Positions 35,019 to 44,997 are shown, counted from the stretch's first letter. The stretch is DNA of 64,000 nucleotides from Flavobacteriales bacterium (GCA_020635395.1 JACJZV010000001.1:62001-126000), one strand, 5' to 3'. The notes: generated by a model not told the origin, from the letters alone. Made by a program: numbers and translations.

Positions 35019-35816
35019 TCAAAAATAGGTTTTCATTTCGTTGTGTAATTTTTGAGCTTCAATGTTGGCCTTTTTGGCAAAATCTTCTCCGCTTGAGGCA
35101 TAAATAATACCCCTTGATGAATTTATAAGTAGGCCGCAATCTTTGTTAAATCCGGCTTTTGACACACCTTCTAAACTGCCACCCTGACTTCCAACCCCGG
35201 GAACCAGCAAAAAATGGTTAGGAACAAGTCTGCGGATTTCAGCAACATATTGGTCTTGCGTGGCTCCTACCACAAACATCGTATTGTCCTCACTTCCCCA
35301 AGTAGCCACTTTTTTAATTACCTCTTCATATAATTTTCCGTTTGGCGTTTGCAAAAACTGAAAGTCGGAGCTACCATTATTGCTGGTTAGCCCCAAAACA
35401 ATAACTACTTTACCATACTCCATAAAAGGCTCTACCGAATCTCGACCCATGTACGGGCTGACAGTAATACTGTCAAAATTCATGTTTTGCAAAAAAGCCT
35501 TGGCATACATTTTTCCAGTGTTTCCAATGTCTCCGCGTTTTGCATCAGCTATGGTAAAACAGTTTTTCGGAATCATTTCTAAGGTTTGCTCCATTATTTT
35601 CCAGCCTTCCGAGCCATATTGCTCATAAAAAGCCGTATTAATTTTATAGGCTACTGCATGGGCATGTGTGGCATTGATTATTTCTTTGTTGAATGCCACC
35701 ATCGATTCCGGTTTTCGACCAAAATGTTTGGGCAATTTTTCTAAATCGGTGTCAAGCCCCACACACAGGTAGCTTTGTTTCGATTTAATTTCTTTTATGA
35801 GTTCTGAGATATTCAA
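35019..35816 (-). CDS. pyrF: Orotidine 5'-phosphate decarboxylase (type 2)
   Basis: Last step of UMP synthesis. 265 residues, the longer subgroup found in Bacteroidota and mycobacteria. The catalytic DAKRGDIGNT motif is at about 92-101, with LCVGLDTDL at the N-terminus and VPGVGSQGG near residue 210 for phosphate binding. It lies 18 bases from DUF2851 and 33 bases from the methyltransferase gene, so probably within one transcript. Confidence 0.96.
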   Translation of the reverse strand: MNISELIKEIKSKQSYLCVGLDTDLEKLPKHFGRKPESMVAFNKEIINATHAHAVAYKINTAFYEQYGSEGWKIMEQTLEMIPKNCFTIADAKRGDIGNTGKMYAKAFLQNMNFDSITVSPYMGRDSVEPFMEYGKVVIVLGLTSNNGSSDFQFLQTPNGKLYEEVIKKVATWGSEDNTMFVVGATQDQYVAEIRRLVPNHFLLVPGVGSQGGSLEGVSKAGFNKDCGLLINSSRGIIYASSGEDFAKKANIEAQKLHNEMKTYF

Positions 35817-35849
35817 CGGAAAAAATTTTGTTCAAATGAAAGATATTTT

Positions 35850-36554
35850 TTACAAACCCAATAAAAAAACGGCAGGACGTTTATGCAAATGTTCCTCTTT
35901 ATTGCTCCAATTTCGGAGTTGTTTGGTTTTTATTTCTTGAGTTGGTAGGCTAATATCTACTGCAACACAGAGCATCGTTTGCTCGGGCAATTGTTGTTTT
36001 AATTCGGCAATAAACGAGGCGTTTCGGTAGGGTGTTTCTATAAAAATTTGTGTTTCGTTTCGTGAAATATCTGCCAATGCTTGTTTAATAATTTTTCGTT
36101 TTCGGATTATGTCGTGTGGCAAGTAGCCATGAAAACGAAAAGATTGCCCATTAAATCCGGAGGCCATCAACGCCATCATGATGGATGAAAAACCCATTAG
36201 AGGCACTACCTCTATATCGTTTTTTTGGGCAATTTTAACCACTTCAAAACCCGGATCGGCAACGCACGGTAGGCCGGCATCACTCAATAATCCGATGGTT
36301 TTCCCCTCAAAACAAGAGTTTAAATACATTCCAAAATCCGCACGGTCAGAATGTTTTCCCATGAAATGAAAAATGAAATCATCTTGTTTTACCGGCGATT
36401 GAATTTCTTTTAAAAATGCCCGTGCGGGCTTTTCGTTTTCAACAATAAACTCATCCAACTGATGTATGAGTTTTAAATTGTAGGTCGAAATAAATTCAGT
36501 GTTGCTCTCTCCCAAAAAATTGGGGATGAGAATAAGTTTTCCTTTTTGCGACAT
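35850..36554 (-). CDS. SAM-dependent methyltransferase, RsmI paralogue
   Basis: 234 residues of the tetrapyrrole-methylase/RsmI superfamily. It has GLLSDAGLPCVADPGFEVV (SAM-binding loop) near residue 90 and ETPYRN near 175. It is clearly different from the true RsmI encoded at 62349: it starts IPNFLGES instead of VPTPIGNL. Such second copies are common in Bacteroidota and their rRNA or other substrate is not established. The ATG overlaps the TAA of the upstream prc gene (TAATG), so translation is coupled. Confidence 0.85.
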   Translation of the reverse strand: MSQKGKLILIPNFLGESNTEFISTYNLKLIHQLDEFIVENEKPARAFLKEIQSPVKQDDFIFHFMGKHSDRADFGMYLNSCFEGKTIGLLSDAGLPCVADPGFEVVKIAQKNDIEVVPLMGFSSIMMALMASGFNGQSFRFHGYLPHDIIRKRKIIKQALADISRNETQIFIETPYRNASFIAELKQQLPEQTMLCVAVDISLPTQEIKTKQLRNWSNKEEHLHKRPAVFLLGL

Positions 36555-38644
36555 TATTTAATCAAATCCTCGGCAATTTGTAGGGTTTCGTAAAGATAGA
36601 TGTCTTTTTTTACACCTTTATACCAATCATCAACCCGCTTTGTTTTTACCGTATCAGTGGCAGAAACTGCATCTTCTTTGTTGGCCGTTAACACCAAATC
36701 TTGATACGCTTTAAACTGTGCATTATACGCATCGCTAACTTCTTTTTTGGCCTGAGTTTCGCTTCGATATTTTGCCAAGTTAAGGGTATAAACCTCATTT
36801 TTATTTTGCTCTTCCCATCGGTGAGCGTTTTTTTCGATTTCGGCAAAAAGTGGATTGGTCGAAGTTCTCTGCATACTGTTTGTTTTCGCATTCGCAAAAA
36901 GAGCGTTATTTCCGTTTATCACTTTATATTTAGCTGCACTAATCTTGTCATACGGCATGCTGAACTCTTCCTCTTTCTCTCCTGTTTTGATGTAGGTGTA
37001 GTTGTCTGCCCAAATAATGTCGGGGGTTACTCCCTTTAGTTGAGTGGTTTCTCCATTGATGCGATAAAACTTCTGCATGGTCAGTTTTAGTGAACCCATG
37101 TCGGGGTAACTTTTGCTGTCGAACGTTGCATTCAAATCAATCATGCGTTGCACAGTGCCTTTGCCGTGGGTGGTGTGCGAACCAACAATCAAACCGCGAT
37201 GATAATCTTGCATGGCGGCAGCTAAAATTTCACTGGCCGATGCACTAAATTCGTTTACCATAAACACTACTGGTTTGTCCCAAACATATTCATTGAACAT
37301 AGGCTCGAGTGCCTCTTGTTTTTGATTTCGTTGTTTTACTTGCACCACAGGTCCGTTGTTTTCCAAAAACAACCCGGCCATTTCGTTGCAGTCTCCCAAT
37401 GAACCTCCGCCGTTGTTTCGCATGTCAAAAATCAATGCTTCCGCTCCATTGGCTTTGAGTTTTTCCAATTCGGCTTTTACATCTTTCCAACTGCTACGGC
37501 CACTTCTTCCATTAAAATCGGCATAGAAACTAGGTAAGTATAAATACCCAACTTTTTTACCTGTTTCATCATTCAATATCACCGATTTGGCATAGGTCTC
37601 TTCTAACTGAACCACATCTCGAACAATCGGAATAATTTTTATTGACCCATCCGGCTTTTGAACGGTCAGACGCACTTCCGTACCTTTTTTTCCGCGTATT
37701 AGCTTCACGGCATCGTCAATTTTTGCATTCACAATGTCCACCGGTTCTTCTTTGCCTTGTGCCACTTTTAAAATCAAATCGTTGGCCTGCAACTCGCCCT
37801 GCATAGCCGATGGCGAACCGGGAACGATGGAAGTAACTTTTATGTAGCCGTCCTTTTCTTGCAATTGAGCCCCAATGCCTTCCAATTGGCCACTCATGCG
37901 AATATCAAAGTTGGCTTTATCAGCAGGTGGAAAATAGTTGGTGTGCGGGTCGTAGATTGAGGTTATGGCATTTACGTAGGTTGACAAATGTTCTTTTCTA
38001 TCAATTTTAAACATCCGTTCAAACCATTCATTGTGCGTTTTTAAAACAGCTTCGCGAGCCTCTTTCTCAAGCGTTTCAAACGGTTTTATTTCGGCTGTAT
38101 TTGCCGAGTCTTTTTCTTTGGCCTTTTCAACATCCATTGATGTTGAGAGCCTTGTCATCACGGAGTATTTCAGGTATTTTCTCCAACGCTCTTTCAGTTC
38201 CTTTTCGTTTTTGGCATACGGTTGATCTTCTCCAAAATCAACAGTTTCGTCCAGTTCAAAATCAAACGGATTTCGTAAAATATCCTGATAGAACTCCTGA
38301 CATTGCAGTGTTCTTTCTTTAAAAATTTTTAAACTTTCGTCAAAAAATACATACGTGCCATTTTGGGTTTGGTCATCCAACTCTTTACGGTATTTCTTGA
38401 GGTCTTTTACATCCGTTTCGAGCAAAAAACGTTTGTTGCCGTCCAAAAATTCCAAATAGTGGTCAAACGCTTTTTCACTCCAGTCATCATTTACGTCCAA
38501 AGGTTCGTAATGGTAATTTTTCAGGTTTTGTGTAATTACCTGCATCAAAATATCCTCACCTGCATCGTTATTCTTAAGGTAAAACCCCAACGAAATAAGA
38601 CCTGCAGGCACCAACACCATGGCTATTTTTAAGAACTTTTTCAT
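36554..38644 (-). CDS. prc: Carboxy-terminal processing protease (Prc/Tsp, S41)
   Basis: Periplasmic serine protease of 696 residues that trims or degrades envelope proteins from their C-terminus. An N-terminal signal/anchor helix precedes a Prc-specific helical domain (LTYEPLDVND-type start, here NYHYEPLDV). A PDZ domain lies near 235-330 (IGAQLQEKDGYIKVTSIVPGSP). The catalytic Ser is in NEFSASASEI with the Lys in HGKGTVQ, forming the S41 Ser-Lys dyad. A C-terminal DUF3340-like helical domain follows. Overlaps the next gene by one base. Confidence 0.94.
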   Translation of the reverse strand: MKKFLKIAMVLVPAGLISLGFYLKNNDAGEDILMQVITQNLKNYHYEPLDVNDDWSEKAFDHYLEFLDGNKRFLLETDVKDLKKYRKELDDQTQNGTYVFFDESLKIFKERTLQCQEFYQDILRNPFDFELDETVDFGEDQPYAKNEKELKERWRKYLKYSVMTRLSTSMDVEKAKEKDSANTAEIKPFETLEKEAREAVLKTHNEWFERMFKIDRKEHLSTYVNAITSIYDPHTNYFPPADKANFDIRMSGQLEGIGAQLQEKDGYIKVTSIVPGSPSAMQGELQANDLILKVAQGKEEPVDIVNAKIDDAVKLIRGKKGTEVRLTVQKPDGSIKIIPIVRDVVQLEETYAKSVILNDETGKKVGYLYLPSFYADFNGRSGRSSWKDVKAELEKLKANGAEALIFDMRNNGGGSLGDCNEMAGLFLENNGPVVQVKQRNQKQEALEPMFNEYVWDKPVVFMVNEFSASASEILAAAMQDYHRGLIVGSHTTHGKGTVQRMIDLNATFDSKSYPDMGSLKLTMQKFYRINGETTQLKGVTPDIIWADNYTYIKTGEKEEEFSMPYDKISAAKYKVINGNNALFANAKTNSMQRTSTNPLFAEIEKNAHRWEEQNKNEVYTLNLAKYRSETQAKKEVSDAYNAQFKAYQDLVLTANKEDAVSATDTVKTKRVDDWYKGVKKDIYLYETLQIAEDLIK

Positions 38645-38827
38645 ATCGCTACAATCTTACTAATTTATGTGTAGATAATTTAAACCAAACGTGAATATCG
38701 TTGTCAAATATTGTTCCATCTGCCAATTTTCGATAGTCGAACATTACCATCGGATGAAATTGCTCAAAGACAATTGCAGTTTTAAGGCAAATAACATTTT
38801 ATTTGTGTCGCAATTAGTTTTTTAAGA

Positions 38828-40846
38828 ATGAAGAAATATTTACTACCCGCCTTATTGTTTGCGGCTATTTTAAGCAGTATGAAATCAGATAAAAACAACA
38901 ACCCAGTGGCTTTTGACCTGAACAATTTGGATAAGAGTATTTCGCCATGCGATAATTTTTATAAATATGCCATTGGCAATTGGCAAAAACTTAATCCAGT
39001 ACCTTCCACCGAAGGCAGATGGATGAGTTTTAATATTCTGGACGAAGAAAACCGAAAAAAAGTGCAGGGTATTTTGGACGAGGCTCTTGCCACCAAAAAT
39101 CCAAAAAAAGGCAGCGACCTCCAATTAATTAAAGATTTTTACACCTCTGCTCTTGATTCTAATTCTCGAAAAGAAAAAGGACTAAAAGCCATCCAGCCGC
39201 TATTGGAGGCAGTTAACGGAATAAATACGTTGGATGATTTGAGCCTTATTTTTGGAAAACTTCGCACTTATGGCATTACCACTCCTGTTGCTTTTTATGT
39301 TGGTAGGGATGATAAAAATAGTGAGCAATATGTTGTGAATGCAGGACAAAGCGGCCTATCTATGGGTGATAAGAGCTATTATCTGAAAGATGAAAAGAAG
39401 TATGAAATCATCCGAAAAGGGTACTCAAAGCACGTCGCAAAGATTTTTAAACTGGCGAAGGTTAAAGCCAAATCTATTGGCAAAAATATATTGGATATTG
39501 AAACCGAAATTGCCAAAATAAGTTGGGATCGTCAGGAATTGCGTGATGCAGACAAGACGTACAACAAAATGGCGGTGGCTGATTTTGACAACAAATTAGT
39601 CAACCTAAACATTCGCAAAATGATTGAAACAATGGGCATGCACAAAGTGGACAGCTTGGTGGTTGGGCCGGTAAGCTATTATGAAAAACTCGATAATGTG
39701 GTTTCAAAAATAAATCTAAATCAATGGAAGGATTATTTAAAATGGCAAATTCTGTCTCAATATGCCCCTCATTTGGGTGATGATTTTGAAAAGGAGAATT
39801 TTAACTTTTTTGCCACCACCATGCAGGGGGTTAAAGAAATGAAACCCCGAAAAGAGCGAATTCTGCGTGTGGTTGATGGCCGATTGGGAGAACCCATTGG
39901 CAAAATCTATGTAGAAAAATATTTTCCACAAGAATCAAAGGAATACATGACCGAACTCATTGAAAACCTGAGAGATGCCTATAGAGAAAGCATTATTAAC
40001 CTGACGTGGATGGGCGATGAAACAAAGGTGAAAGCATTGAAGAAACTGGAATCTTTTAGCTATAAAATCGGATATCCAAACAAATGGAAGGACTATACCC
40101 AACTTGATATAACCGCTGACAATTACTTGCAAAACTTGATGAACTCATCGCTATTTGGTTTTGAAATGATGACAGACAAATTGGGCAAACCGGTGGACAA
40201 AGACGAGTGGTTTATGACACCTCATCAGGTAAATGCATATTACAACCGAAGCGGAAATGAAATTGTGTTTCCCGCGGGAATTTTGCAACCACCATTTTTT
40301 CATCCAACATTTGACCACGCCATAAATTATGGGGGTATTGGTGGAGTGATTGGACATGAATTTACCCATGGTTTTGACGATCAGGGTTCGAAATATGACT
40401 GGGATGGAAACAAAAATGACTGGTGGACAGACGAAGACCGCAAACAATTTGACGCTCTTACCACCAAACTTGCCGAACAATACAGCAAATACGAAGTATT
40501 ACCCGGTGAGTTTGTTAATGGCCGATTGACTTTGGGTGAGAATATTGCCGATTTGGGCGGCATCACTTTGTCTTACATGGCCTGCGAAAAGGTGATGTCG
40601 AAACAAAAAGACCAAATGGTGGATGGTTTTACATGGCAGCAGCGTTTCTTTTTGGGCTGGGCCAATGTGTGGAAAGGAAATATTACCGACGAAACTCTTC
40701 GAAACCGTATAAACACCGACCCGCACTCTCCGGCAGAACAAAGGGTTTTAGGCCCATTGGCAAATCTTCCACAATTTGAAGAAGCCTTTGGTTGCCACGA
40801 AAAACCAATGATGAAGGCTGACACGGCACGGATAAAGATTTGGTAG
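38828..40846 (+). CDS. pepO: M13 family zinc endopeptidase (PepO/neprilysin-like)
   Basis: 672 residues with a short hydrophobic leader, so probably exported. The zinc site HEFTH is near residue 510 (VIGHEFTHGFDDQG), the third ligand Glu in ENIADLGG is near 570, and the substrate-binding NAYY is near 465. The M13 ectodomain length and the C-terminal RVLGPLANLPQF segment agree. Degrades oligopeptides in relatives. Monocistronic; divergent from prc. Confidence 0.95.
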   Translation: MKKYLLPALLFAAILSSMKSDKNNNPVAFDLNNLDKSISPCDNFYKYAIGNWQKLNPVPSTEGRWMSFNILDEENRKKVQGILDEALATKNPKKGSDLQLIKDFYTSALDSNSRKEKGLKAIQPLLEAVNGINTLDDLSLIFGKLRTYGITTPVAFYVGRDDKNSEQYVVNAGQSGLSMGDKSYYLKDEKKYEIIRKGYSKHVAKIFKLAKVKAKSIGKNILDIETEIAKISWDRQELRDADKTYNKMAVADFDNKLVNLNIRKMIETMGMHKVDSLVVGPVSYYEKLDNVVSKINLNQWKDYLKWQILSQYAPHLGDDFEKENFNFFATTMQGVKEMKPRKERILRVVDGRLGEPIGKIYVEKYFPQESKEYMTELIENLRDAYRESIINLTWMGDETKVKALKKLESFSYKIGYPNKWKDYTQLDITADNYLQNLMNSSLFGFEMMTDKLGKPVDKDEWFMTPHQVNAYYNRSGNEIVFPAGILQPPFFHPTFDHAINYGGIGGVIGHEFTHGFDDQGSKYDWDGNKNDWWTDEDRKQFDALTTKLAEQYSKYEVLPGEFVNGRLTLGENIADLGGITLSYMACEKVMSKQKDQMVDGFTWQQRFFLGWANVWKGNITDETLRNRINTDPHSPAEQRVLGPLANLPQFEEAFGCHEKPMMKADTARIKIW

Positions 40847-40995
40847 CGTTTTAATTTTTTGTTGAAACCACCAAACGGTATCAGATGTCAATTTCTTAAC
40901 CGTTTTATAATATGCTTTCCGTAAGTTTGCGGCCAATTTTAAAATGCTCCGAATTTGGTGCATTGCAAAATAATTTTAGACTATAAAAAAGAAGA

Positions 40996-42306
40996 ATGAA
41001 AATAGCAGTTGTAGGTACGGGTTATGTGGGGTTAGTTTCAGGTACTTGTTTTGCCGAAACGGGCAACAATGTAACATGTGTTGACATTGACGAAAACAAA
41101 GTAAATAGCCTAAAAAATGGCAAGATAACCATTTACGAACCCGGTCTTGAAAAACTTTTTGAACGAAACCTAAAAGAGGGTCGTTTGCATTTTACCACCA
41201 ACTTGGAAGAGGCCGTAAAAGAAGCCAAAATCATTTTTTTAGCGTTGCCAACTCCTCCGGGAGAAGACGGCTCGGCTGATTTGAGCTATGTACTCGGCGT
41301 GGCTGATCATCTCGGAAAAATAATGACCGAATACAAAGTATTGGTTGATAAAAGCACTGTTCCCGTAGGTACAGCTGCAAAAGTTCATGCCGCCGTTCGT
41401 GCCAACTACAGCGGCGAATTTGACGTGGTTTCAAACCCGGAATTTTTGAGAGAAGGTGTGGCCGTAGATGATTTTATGAAACCCGACCGTGTGGTGGTAG
41501 GTTGCAGCAGCGAACGTGCCGAAAAATTGATGGCAGAGTTGTATGCTCCATTTGTAAGACAAGGTAATCCGGTTATTTTTATGGATGAAAAATCGGCGGA
41601 GCTGACCAAATATGCCGCCAATTCATTTTTGGCTACCAAAATTACGTTTATGAACGAAATAGCCCGAGTATGCGAGCTTGTGGGGGCCGATGTGGATAAG
41701 GTGCGAAAAGGCATTGGCACAGATACAAGAATTGGCAATCGTTTTTTATTTCCGGGCATTGGCTATGGCGGGTCTTGTTTTCCAAAAGATGTGAAAGCTT
41801 TGGTTAAAAGCTCGGCCGAAGTGGACTATGATTTCAAAATATTAAATGCAGTAGAAGAGGTAAACGAAAGCCAAAAAACCTATTTGATACCAAAAATTAA
41901 GGCACATTTTGGCGGAAACATTTCGGGCAAAAGGTTTGCTATTTGGGGGTTGGCTTTTAAACCAAATACCGATGATATTCGTGAAGCTCCTGCTTTATAT
42001 TTAATCGATGAATTGACTGCGGCTGGGGCAACCGTTTCGGCATTTGACCCCGAAGCTATGGAAAACGTAAAACGCATAAAAGGCGATAAAGCGGCTTTTG
42101 TAGAAAACATGTATGATGCGTTGGCGGATGCCGACGCACTAATTGTGGCAACAGAATGGGCGGAGTTTAGAAACCCCAATTTTGAACGAATTACAGAAGC
42201 ACTTAAAAACAAATTGATTTTTGATGGTAGAAATGTGTTTGATTTGAGCAAAATGCGAGAATTAGGTTATACCTATTATTCCATTGGTCGGGAAACGATT
42301 AAATAA
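40996..42306 (+). CDS. ugd: UDP-glucose 6-dehydrogenase
   Basis: Oxidises UDP-glucose to UDP-glucuronate with NAD. 436 residues, with GTGYVGLVSGTCFAETG at the N-terminus (Rossmann loop), VDKSTVPVGT, the catalytic Cys near 261 in GYGGSCFPKDV, and the C-terminal domain FAIWGLAFKPNTDDIREAP. It lies six bases upstream of the UDP-glucuronate decarboxylase gene, so the pair converts UDP-glucose to UDP-xylose for cell-surface glycans. Confidence 0.96.
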   Translation: MKIAVVGTGYVGLVSGTCFAETGNNVTCVDIDENKVNSLKNGKITIYEPGLEKLFERNLKEGRLHFTTNLEEAVKEAKIIFLALPTPPGEDGSADLSYVLGVADHLGKIMTEYKVLVDKSTVPVGTAAKVHAAVRANYSGEFDVVSNPEFLREGVAVDDFMKPDRVVVGCSSERAEKLMAELYAPFVRQGNPVIFMDEKSAELTKYAANSFLATKITFMNEIARVCELVGADVDKVRKGIGTDTRIGNRFLFPGIGYGGSCFPKDVKALVKSSAEVDYDFKILNAVEEVNESQKTYLIPKIKAHFGGNISGKRFAIWGLAFKPNTDDIREAPALYLIDELTAAGATVSAFDPEAMENVKRIKGDKAAFVENMYDALADADALIVATEWAEFRNPNFERITEALKNKLIFDGRNVFDLSKMRELGYTYYSIGRETIK

Positions 42307-42312
42307 AAAAGG

Positions 42313-43287
42313 ATGAAAAAAGTGTTGATTACCGGAGGTGCCGGTTTTTTGGGTTCGCATTTGTGCGAACGATTTATCAAAGAAGGTTTTCATGTAATAG
42401 CTATGGACAACCTGATAACTGGAGACATGAAAAACATCGAACACCTGATGCCGCTCGAAAATTTTGAGTTTTATCATCACGATGTTTCAAAATACATTCA
42501 TATACCCGGAAAACTGGATTACATACTTCATTTTGCTTCTCCGGCAAGCCCTATTGATTATTTAAAAATACCTATTCCAACGCTAAAGGTTGGTTCGCTC
42601 GGCACACACAATTGCCTTGGTTTGGCATTGGCAAAAGGGGCTAGGATGCTTATTGCTTCTACGTCTGAGGTGTATGGCGACCCAATGGTTCATCCTCAAA
42701 ACGAAGACTATTGGGGAAATGTAAACCCAGTTGGTCCGCGTGGCGTATATGACGAAGCAAAACGTTTTCAGGAGGCCATGACCATGGCCTATCACACCTT
42801 TCATGGGGTAGAAACTCGAATTGTTCGAATATTTAACACTTACGGACCTCGAATGCGTTTGAACGATGGTCGTGCGTTGCCAGCTTTTATAGGTCAGGCT
42901 TTGAGAGGTGAGGATATTACGGTTTTTGGTGATGGAAGTCAGACCCGTAGTTTCTGTTATGTCGATGATTTGATAGAGGGGATTTACCGCTTGTTGATGA
43001 GCGACTATGTGCACCCGGTAAACGTTGGGAACCCCGATGAAATAAGTATTTTAGATTTTGCCAACGAGATTATTAAGTTAACGGGAACCGACCAAAAAGT
43101 GGTTTTTAAACCCCTGCCAAAAGACGACCCAAAACAACGCAAACCGGATATAACTCGAGCCAAAGAAATTTTAGGGTGGCAGCCAAAAGTAAACAGAGCC
43201 GATGGTTTAAAAATAACTTACGACTACTTTAAAAATCTTCCAACCGAAGATTTATACAAATACGCACATCCGAGAGAGTTTAAATAG
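42313..43287 (+). CDS. uxs: UDP-glucuronate decarboxylase (UDP-xylose synthase)
   Basis: Short-chain dehydrogenase/reductase that decarboxylates UDP-glucuronate to UDP-xylose via a bound 4-keto intermediate. 324 residues: GGAGFLGSHLCE (NAD loop), the substrate-specific segment FASPASPIDYL, STSEVYGDP, catalytic YDEAKR near residue 146 (Tyr and Lys), and RIFNTYGPRMR. The ASPIDY and RMRLNDGR signatures separate UXS from UDP-glucose 4-epimerases. Operon partner of ugd; the start ATG follows its TAA by 6 bases. Confidence 0.94.
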   Translation: MKKVLITGGAGFLGSHLCERFIKEGFHVIAMDNLITGDMKNIEHLMPLENFEFYHHDVSKYIHIPGKLDYILHFASPASPIDYLKIPIPTLKVGSLGTHNCLGLALAKGARMLIASTSEVYGDPMVHPQNEDYWGNVNPVGPRGVYDEAKRFQEAMTMAYHTFHGVETRIVRIFNTYGPRMRLNDGRALPAFIGQALRGEDITVFGDGSQTRSFCYVDDLIEGIYRLLMSDYVHPVNVGNPDEISILDFANEIIKLTGTDQKVVFKPLPKDDPKQRKPDITRAKEILGWQPKVNRADGLKITYDYFKNLPTEDLYKYAHPREFK

Positions 43288-43352
43288 GAGATCATTGGAT
43301 CCCTTTGCTTGTGAGTTTGTTTAGGATTCAACAAACCATTGTTTTTGATATT

Positions 43353-43520
43353 ATGCTGACGTATAAAATTCTCTTAAATAAGGCACCAGAAGGTGGCTAT
43401 TGTGTTTCGGTACCTGCTCTTCCTGGGTGTCTTACTTATGGCGAAAACATTGATGAAGCTTTGTTGATGACTAAGGAAGCAATTGAATTGTACATAGAAG
43501 AACTTCAGGAAAGAGATTAG
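43353..43520 (+). CDS. hicB: HicB-family antitoxin, shortened by an in-frame TAG
   Basis: 55 residues: MLTYKILLNKAPEGGYCVSVPALPGCLTYG is the normal HicB partial-RNase-H fold start, then EALLMTKEAIELYIEEL. The usual continuation reads on in the same frame past TAG 43518-43520 as PIPDDQNTLEYSLNVE before TGA 43569-43571, so the original protein would be 72 residues. The stop removes the last strand and PIP motif. HicB normally neutralises a HicA mRNA interferase; the adjacent hicA is wrecked. An earlier in-frame start at 43305 is not needed. Probably no longer functional as a toxin-antitoxin pair. Confidence 0.75.
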   Translation: MLTYKILLNKAPEGGYCVSVPALPGCLTYGENIDEALLMTKEAIELYIEELQERD

Positions 43521-43573
43521 CCAATACCGGATGACCAAAACACACTTGAATACTCTTTAAATGTTGAATGAAT

Positions 43574-43698
43574 ATGAATTTATCTCCCAGGCACTTAATT
43601 AGAATTCTGGAAGAAAACGGTTTCATATTCAAACGAGCTAAAGGATCACACCAACTTTTTTAGCTATTCTTAAACAAGCCGGAATTGAAAAAATGTAA
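43574..43698 (+). pseudogene. hicA: HicA toxin remnant with internal deletion and frameshift
   Basis: ATG 43574 gives MNLSPRHLIRILEENGF then FKRAKGSHQLF and a TAG at 43661. The family's N-terminus with its catalytic His in GSHQ is intact, but the middle (the HP-containing strand region) is missing. In another frame LAILKQAGIEKM and TAA follow at 43660-43698, which is the usual HicA C-terminal end. So about 25 codons were lost. hicB lies just upstream, overlapping-operon style. Confidence 0.75.
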
Positions 43699-43734
43699 TA
43701 CCAACCAATTTTTCCATATCTTCGTTAAACGATT

Positions 43735-44154
43735 ATGCAAATTAAAAATCCATGTCCGGCCTCAATAGCCCGAATGAAGAAGCAGGGCAATTCTTTCTAT
43801 TGCAAAGGTTGCCAAAAGTTTGTGGTTGATTTTCGGGATAAATCCAATGACGAAATCAAAGAAATAATTGGCTATGGCGGTTGCGGAATTTTTAGAAACG
43901 ACCAGCTAATCAACCAAAAAAGATATGGCGGATGGGGACAAGCCGTTTTCTATGCCTTGATGGTTTTGTCATTTGTCGGATTTAGTGTAAAGCCCATGAA
44001 AGCGGAGGCAACAGAAATTTTGAACCCAACTGAAACGGTCTGTGCAACAAAAGATGCATCCCTTTCAAATGAAAAACCCAACCCGTGGCGGTGGCCGCGA
44101 TTTTTGAGGAGGAAAGGAAGGCAGGTCATGGGGAAAATTAGAGTAATAGAATAA
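43735..44154 (+). CDS. Zinc-ribbon-like small membrane protein
   Basis: 139 residues. The N-terminal module with CP..IARMKKQGNSFYCKGCQKFVVDFRDKSNDEI has a Cys pair (CKGC) plus Cys7, the pattern of an uncharacterised Bacteroidota domain found before varied tails. A single membrane helix (AVFYALMVLSFVGFSV, about 69-85) and a basic C-terminus follow. Probably encoded together with the lipoprotein at 44191 (36 bases apart). Function unknown. Confidence 0.65.
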   Translation: MQIKNPCPASIARMKKQGNSFYCKGCQKFVVDFRDKSNDEIKEIIGYGGCGIFRNDQLINQKRYGGWGQAVFYALMVLSFVGFSVKPMKAEATEILNPTETVCATKDASLSNEKPNPWRWPRFLRRKGRQVMGKIRVIE

Positions 44155-44190
44155 TTCACAATTAAATCAAAACACGCTCGTTTTTTAACC

Positions 44191-44994
44191 ATGAAATACA
44201 TTTTTTATGGTGTGTTGATCGTTTTTGTATCTTGCCAGAAAAATAAACCTTTTGAAACGGAGAAAGAAAAGGCCATTCATAGCGATACGAGCCATTTGCA
44301 GCTCGTGATTGAACTAACCAATACCGACACAATTCCTATTGAAACAACTGCCACTCAGAAACCGAAAAACACACCGCATAACGATTCTTCTCATAGAGAG
44401 GAAACTCCCTCTTATCAACTTGCGAAATCAACCATAAAAGCAAGGAGAAATGCGTTGGCAAAGGCATACAACCATTTGAGAGGAGATAATGCAAAGGGGC
44501 ATTTTTTGGATTCGGTGTCGTTTATTTTTAAAGATTTTTTGATTAATCAAATTATCCCTTACTGGTATGGAACCGAATGGGATTTTAATGGATTTACCGA
44601 AACGCCGAAACAGGGGAAAATTGCCTGCGGATACTTCGTTTCGACCACCTTGAAGCACGTTGGTTTGAACTTAAATCGGTATAAATTGGCACAACAAAAT
44701 CCGGAGAATGAGGCCAAAATGCTGGCCATTGATGAGCAAAATCAACTTAAAATCAGCGACTTAAAATCAGGATTTTATTTTGTGGGGTTGGATTATCACG
44801 TTGGGTTTTTGTTGGTGGAAGGTGGCAACAAATACTTTATCCATTCCGATTATTTTTCAGGTGAGGTAAAAAAAGAACGCATTGAGACCTCACGGGGTTT
44901 TAGAAGCAGTACCTATTTTGTGACTAAATTAACCGAAAATCGAGCGTTGATGAAAAGGTGGCTAACGAGTCAGACGATTGAAATTTTGCAATAA
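44191..44994 (+). CDS. Putative lipoprotein with NlpC/P60-like domain
   Basis: 267 residues. The lipoprotein signal has a lipobox at about Cys16 (VFVSC). A spacer rich in Thr/Pro/Lys (30-75) precedes a domain with ACGYFVSTTLKHVGLNLN (Cys nucleophile near residue 150), YHVGFLLVEGG (His near 205) and YFIHSDYF (second polar residue). The Cys-His-His order fits NlpC/P60 peptidoglycan hydrolases. Weak but consistent family evidence. Convergent with the DUF2461 gene. Confidence 0.65.
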   Translation: MKYIFYGVLIVFVSCQKNKPFETEKEKAIHSDTSHLQLVIELTNTDTIPIETTATQKPKNTPHNDSSHREETPSYQLAKSTIKARRNALAKAYNHLRGDNAKGHFLDSVSFIFKDFLINQIIPYWYGTEWDFNGFTETPKQGKIACGYFVSTTLKHVGLNLNRYKLAQQNPENEAKMLAIDEQNQLKISDLKSGFYFVGLDYHVGFLLVEGGNKYFIHSDYFSGEVKKERIETSRGFRSSTYFVTKLTENRALMKRWLTSQTIEILQ

Positions 44995-44997
44995 TGC

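Noticed and set aside
11203..43571. TAG reassigned to an amino acid (two genes continue past TAG)
   Set aside because: Many intact genes here (sod, pepO, uxs, aat) end at TAG at the family's normal end, so TAG works as a stop.
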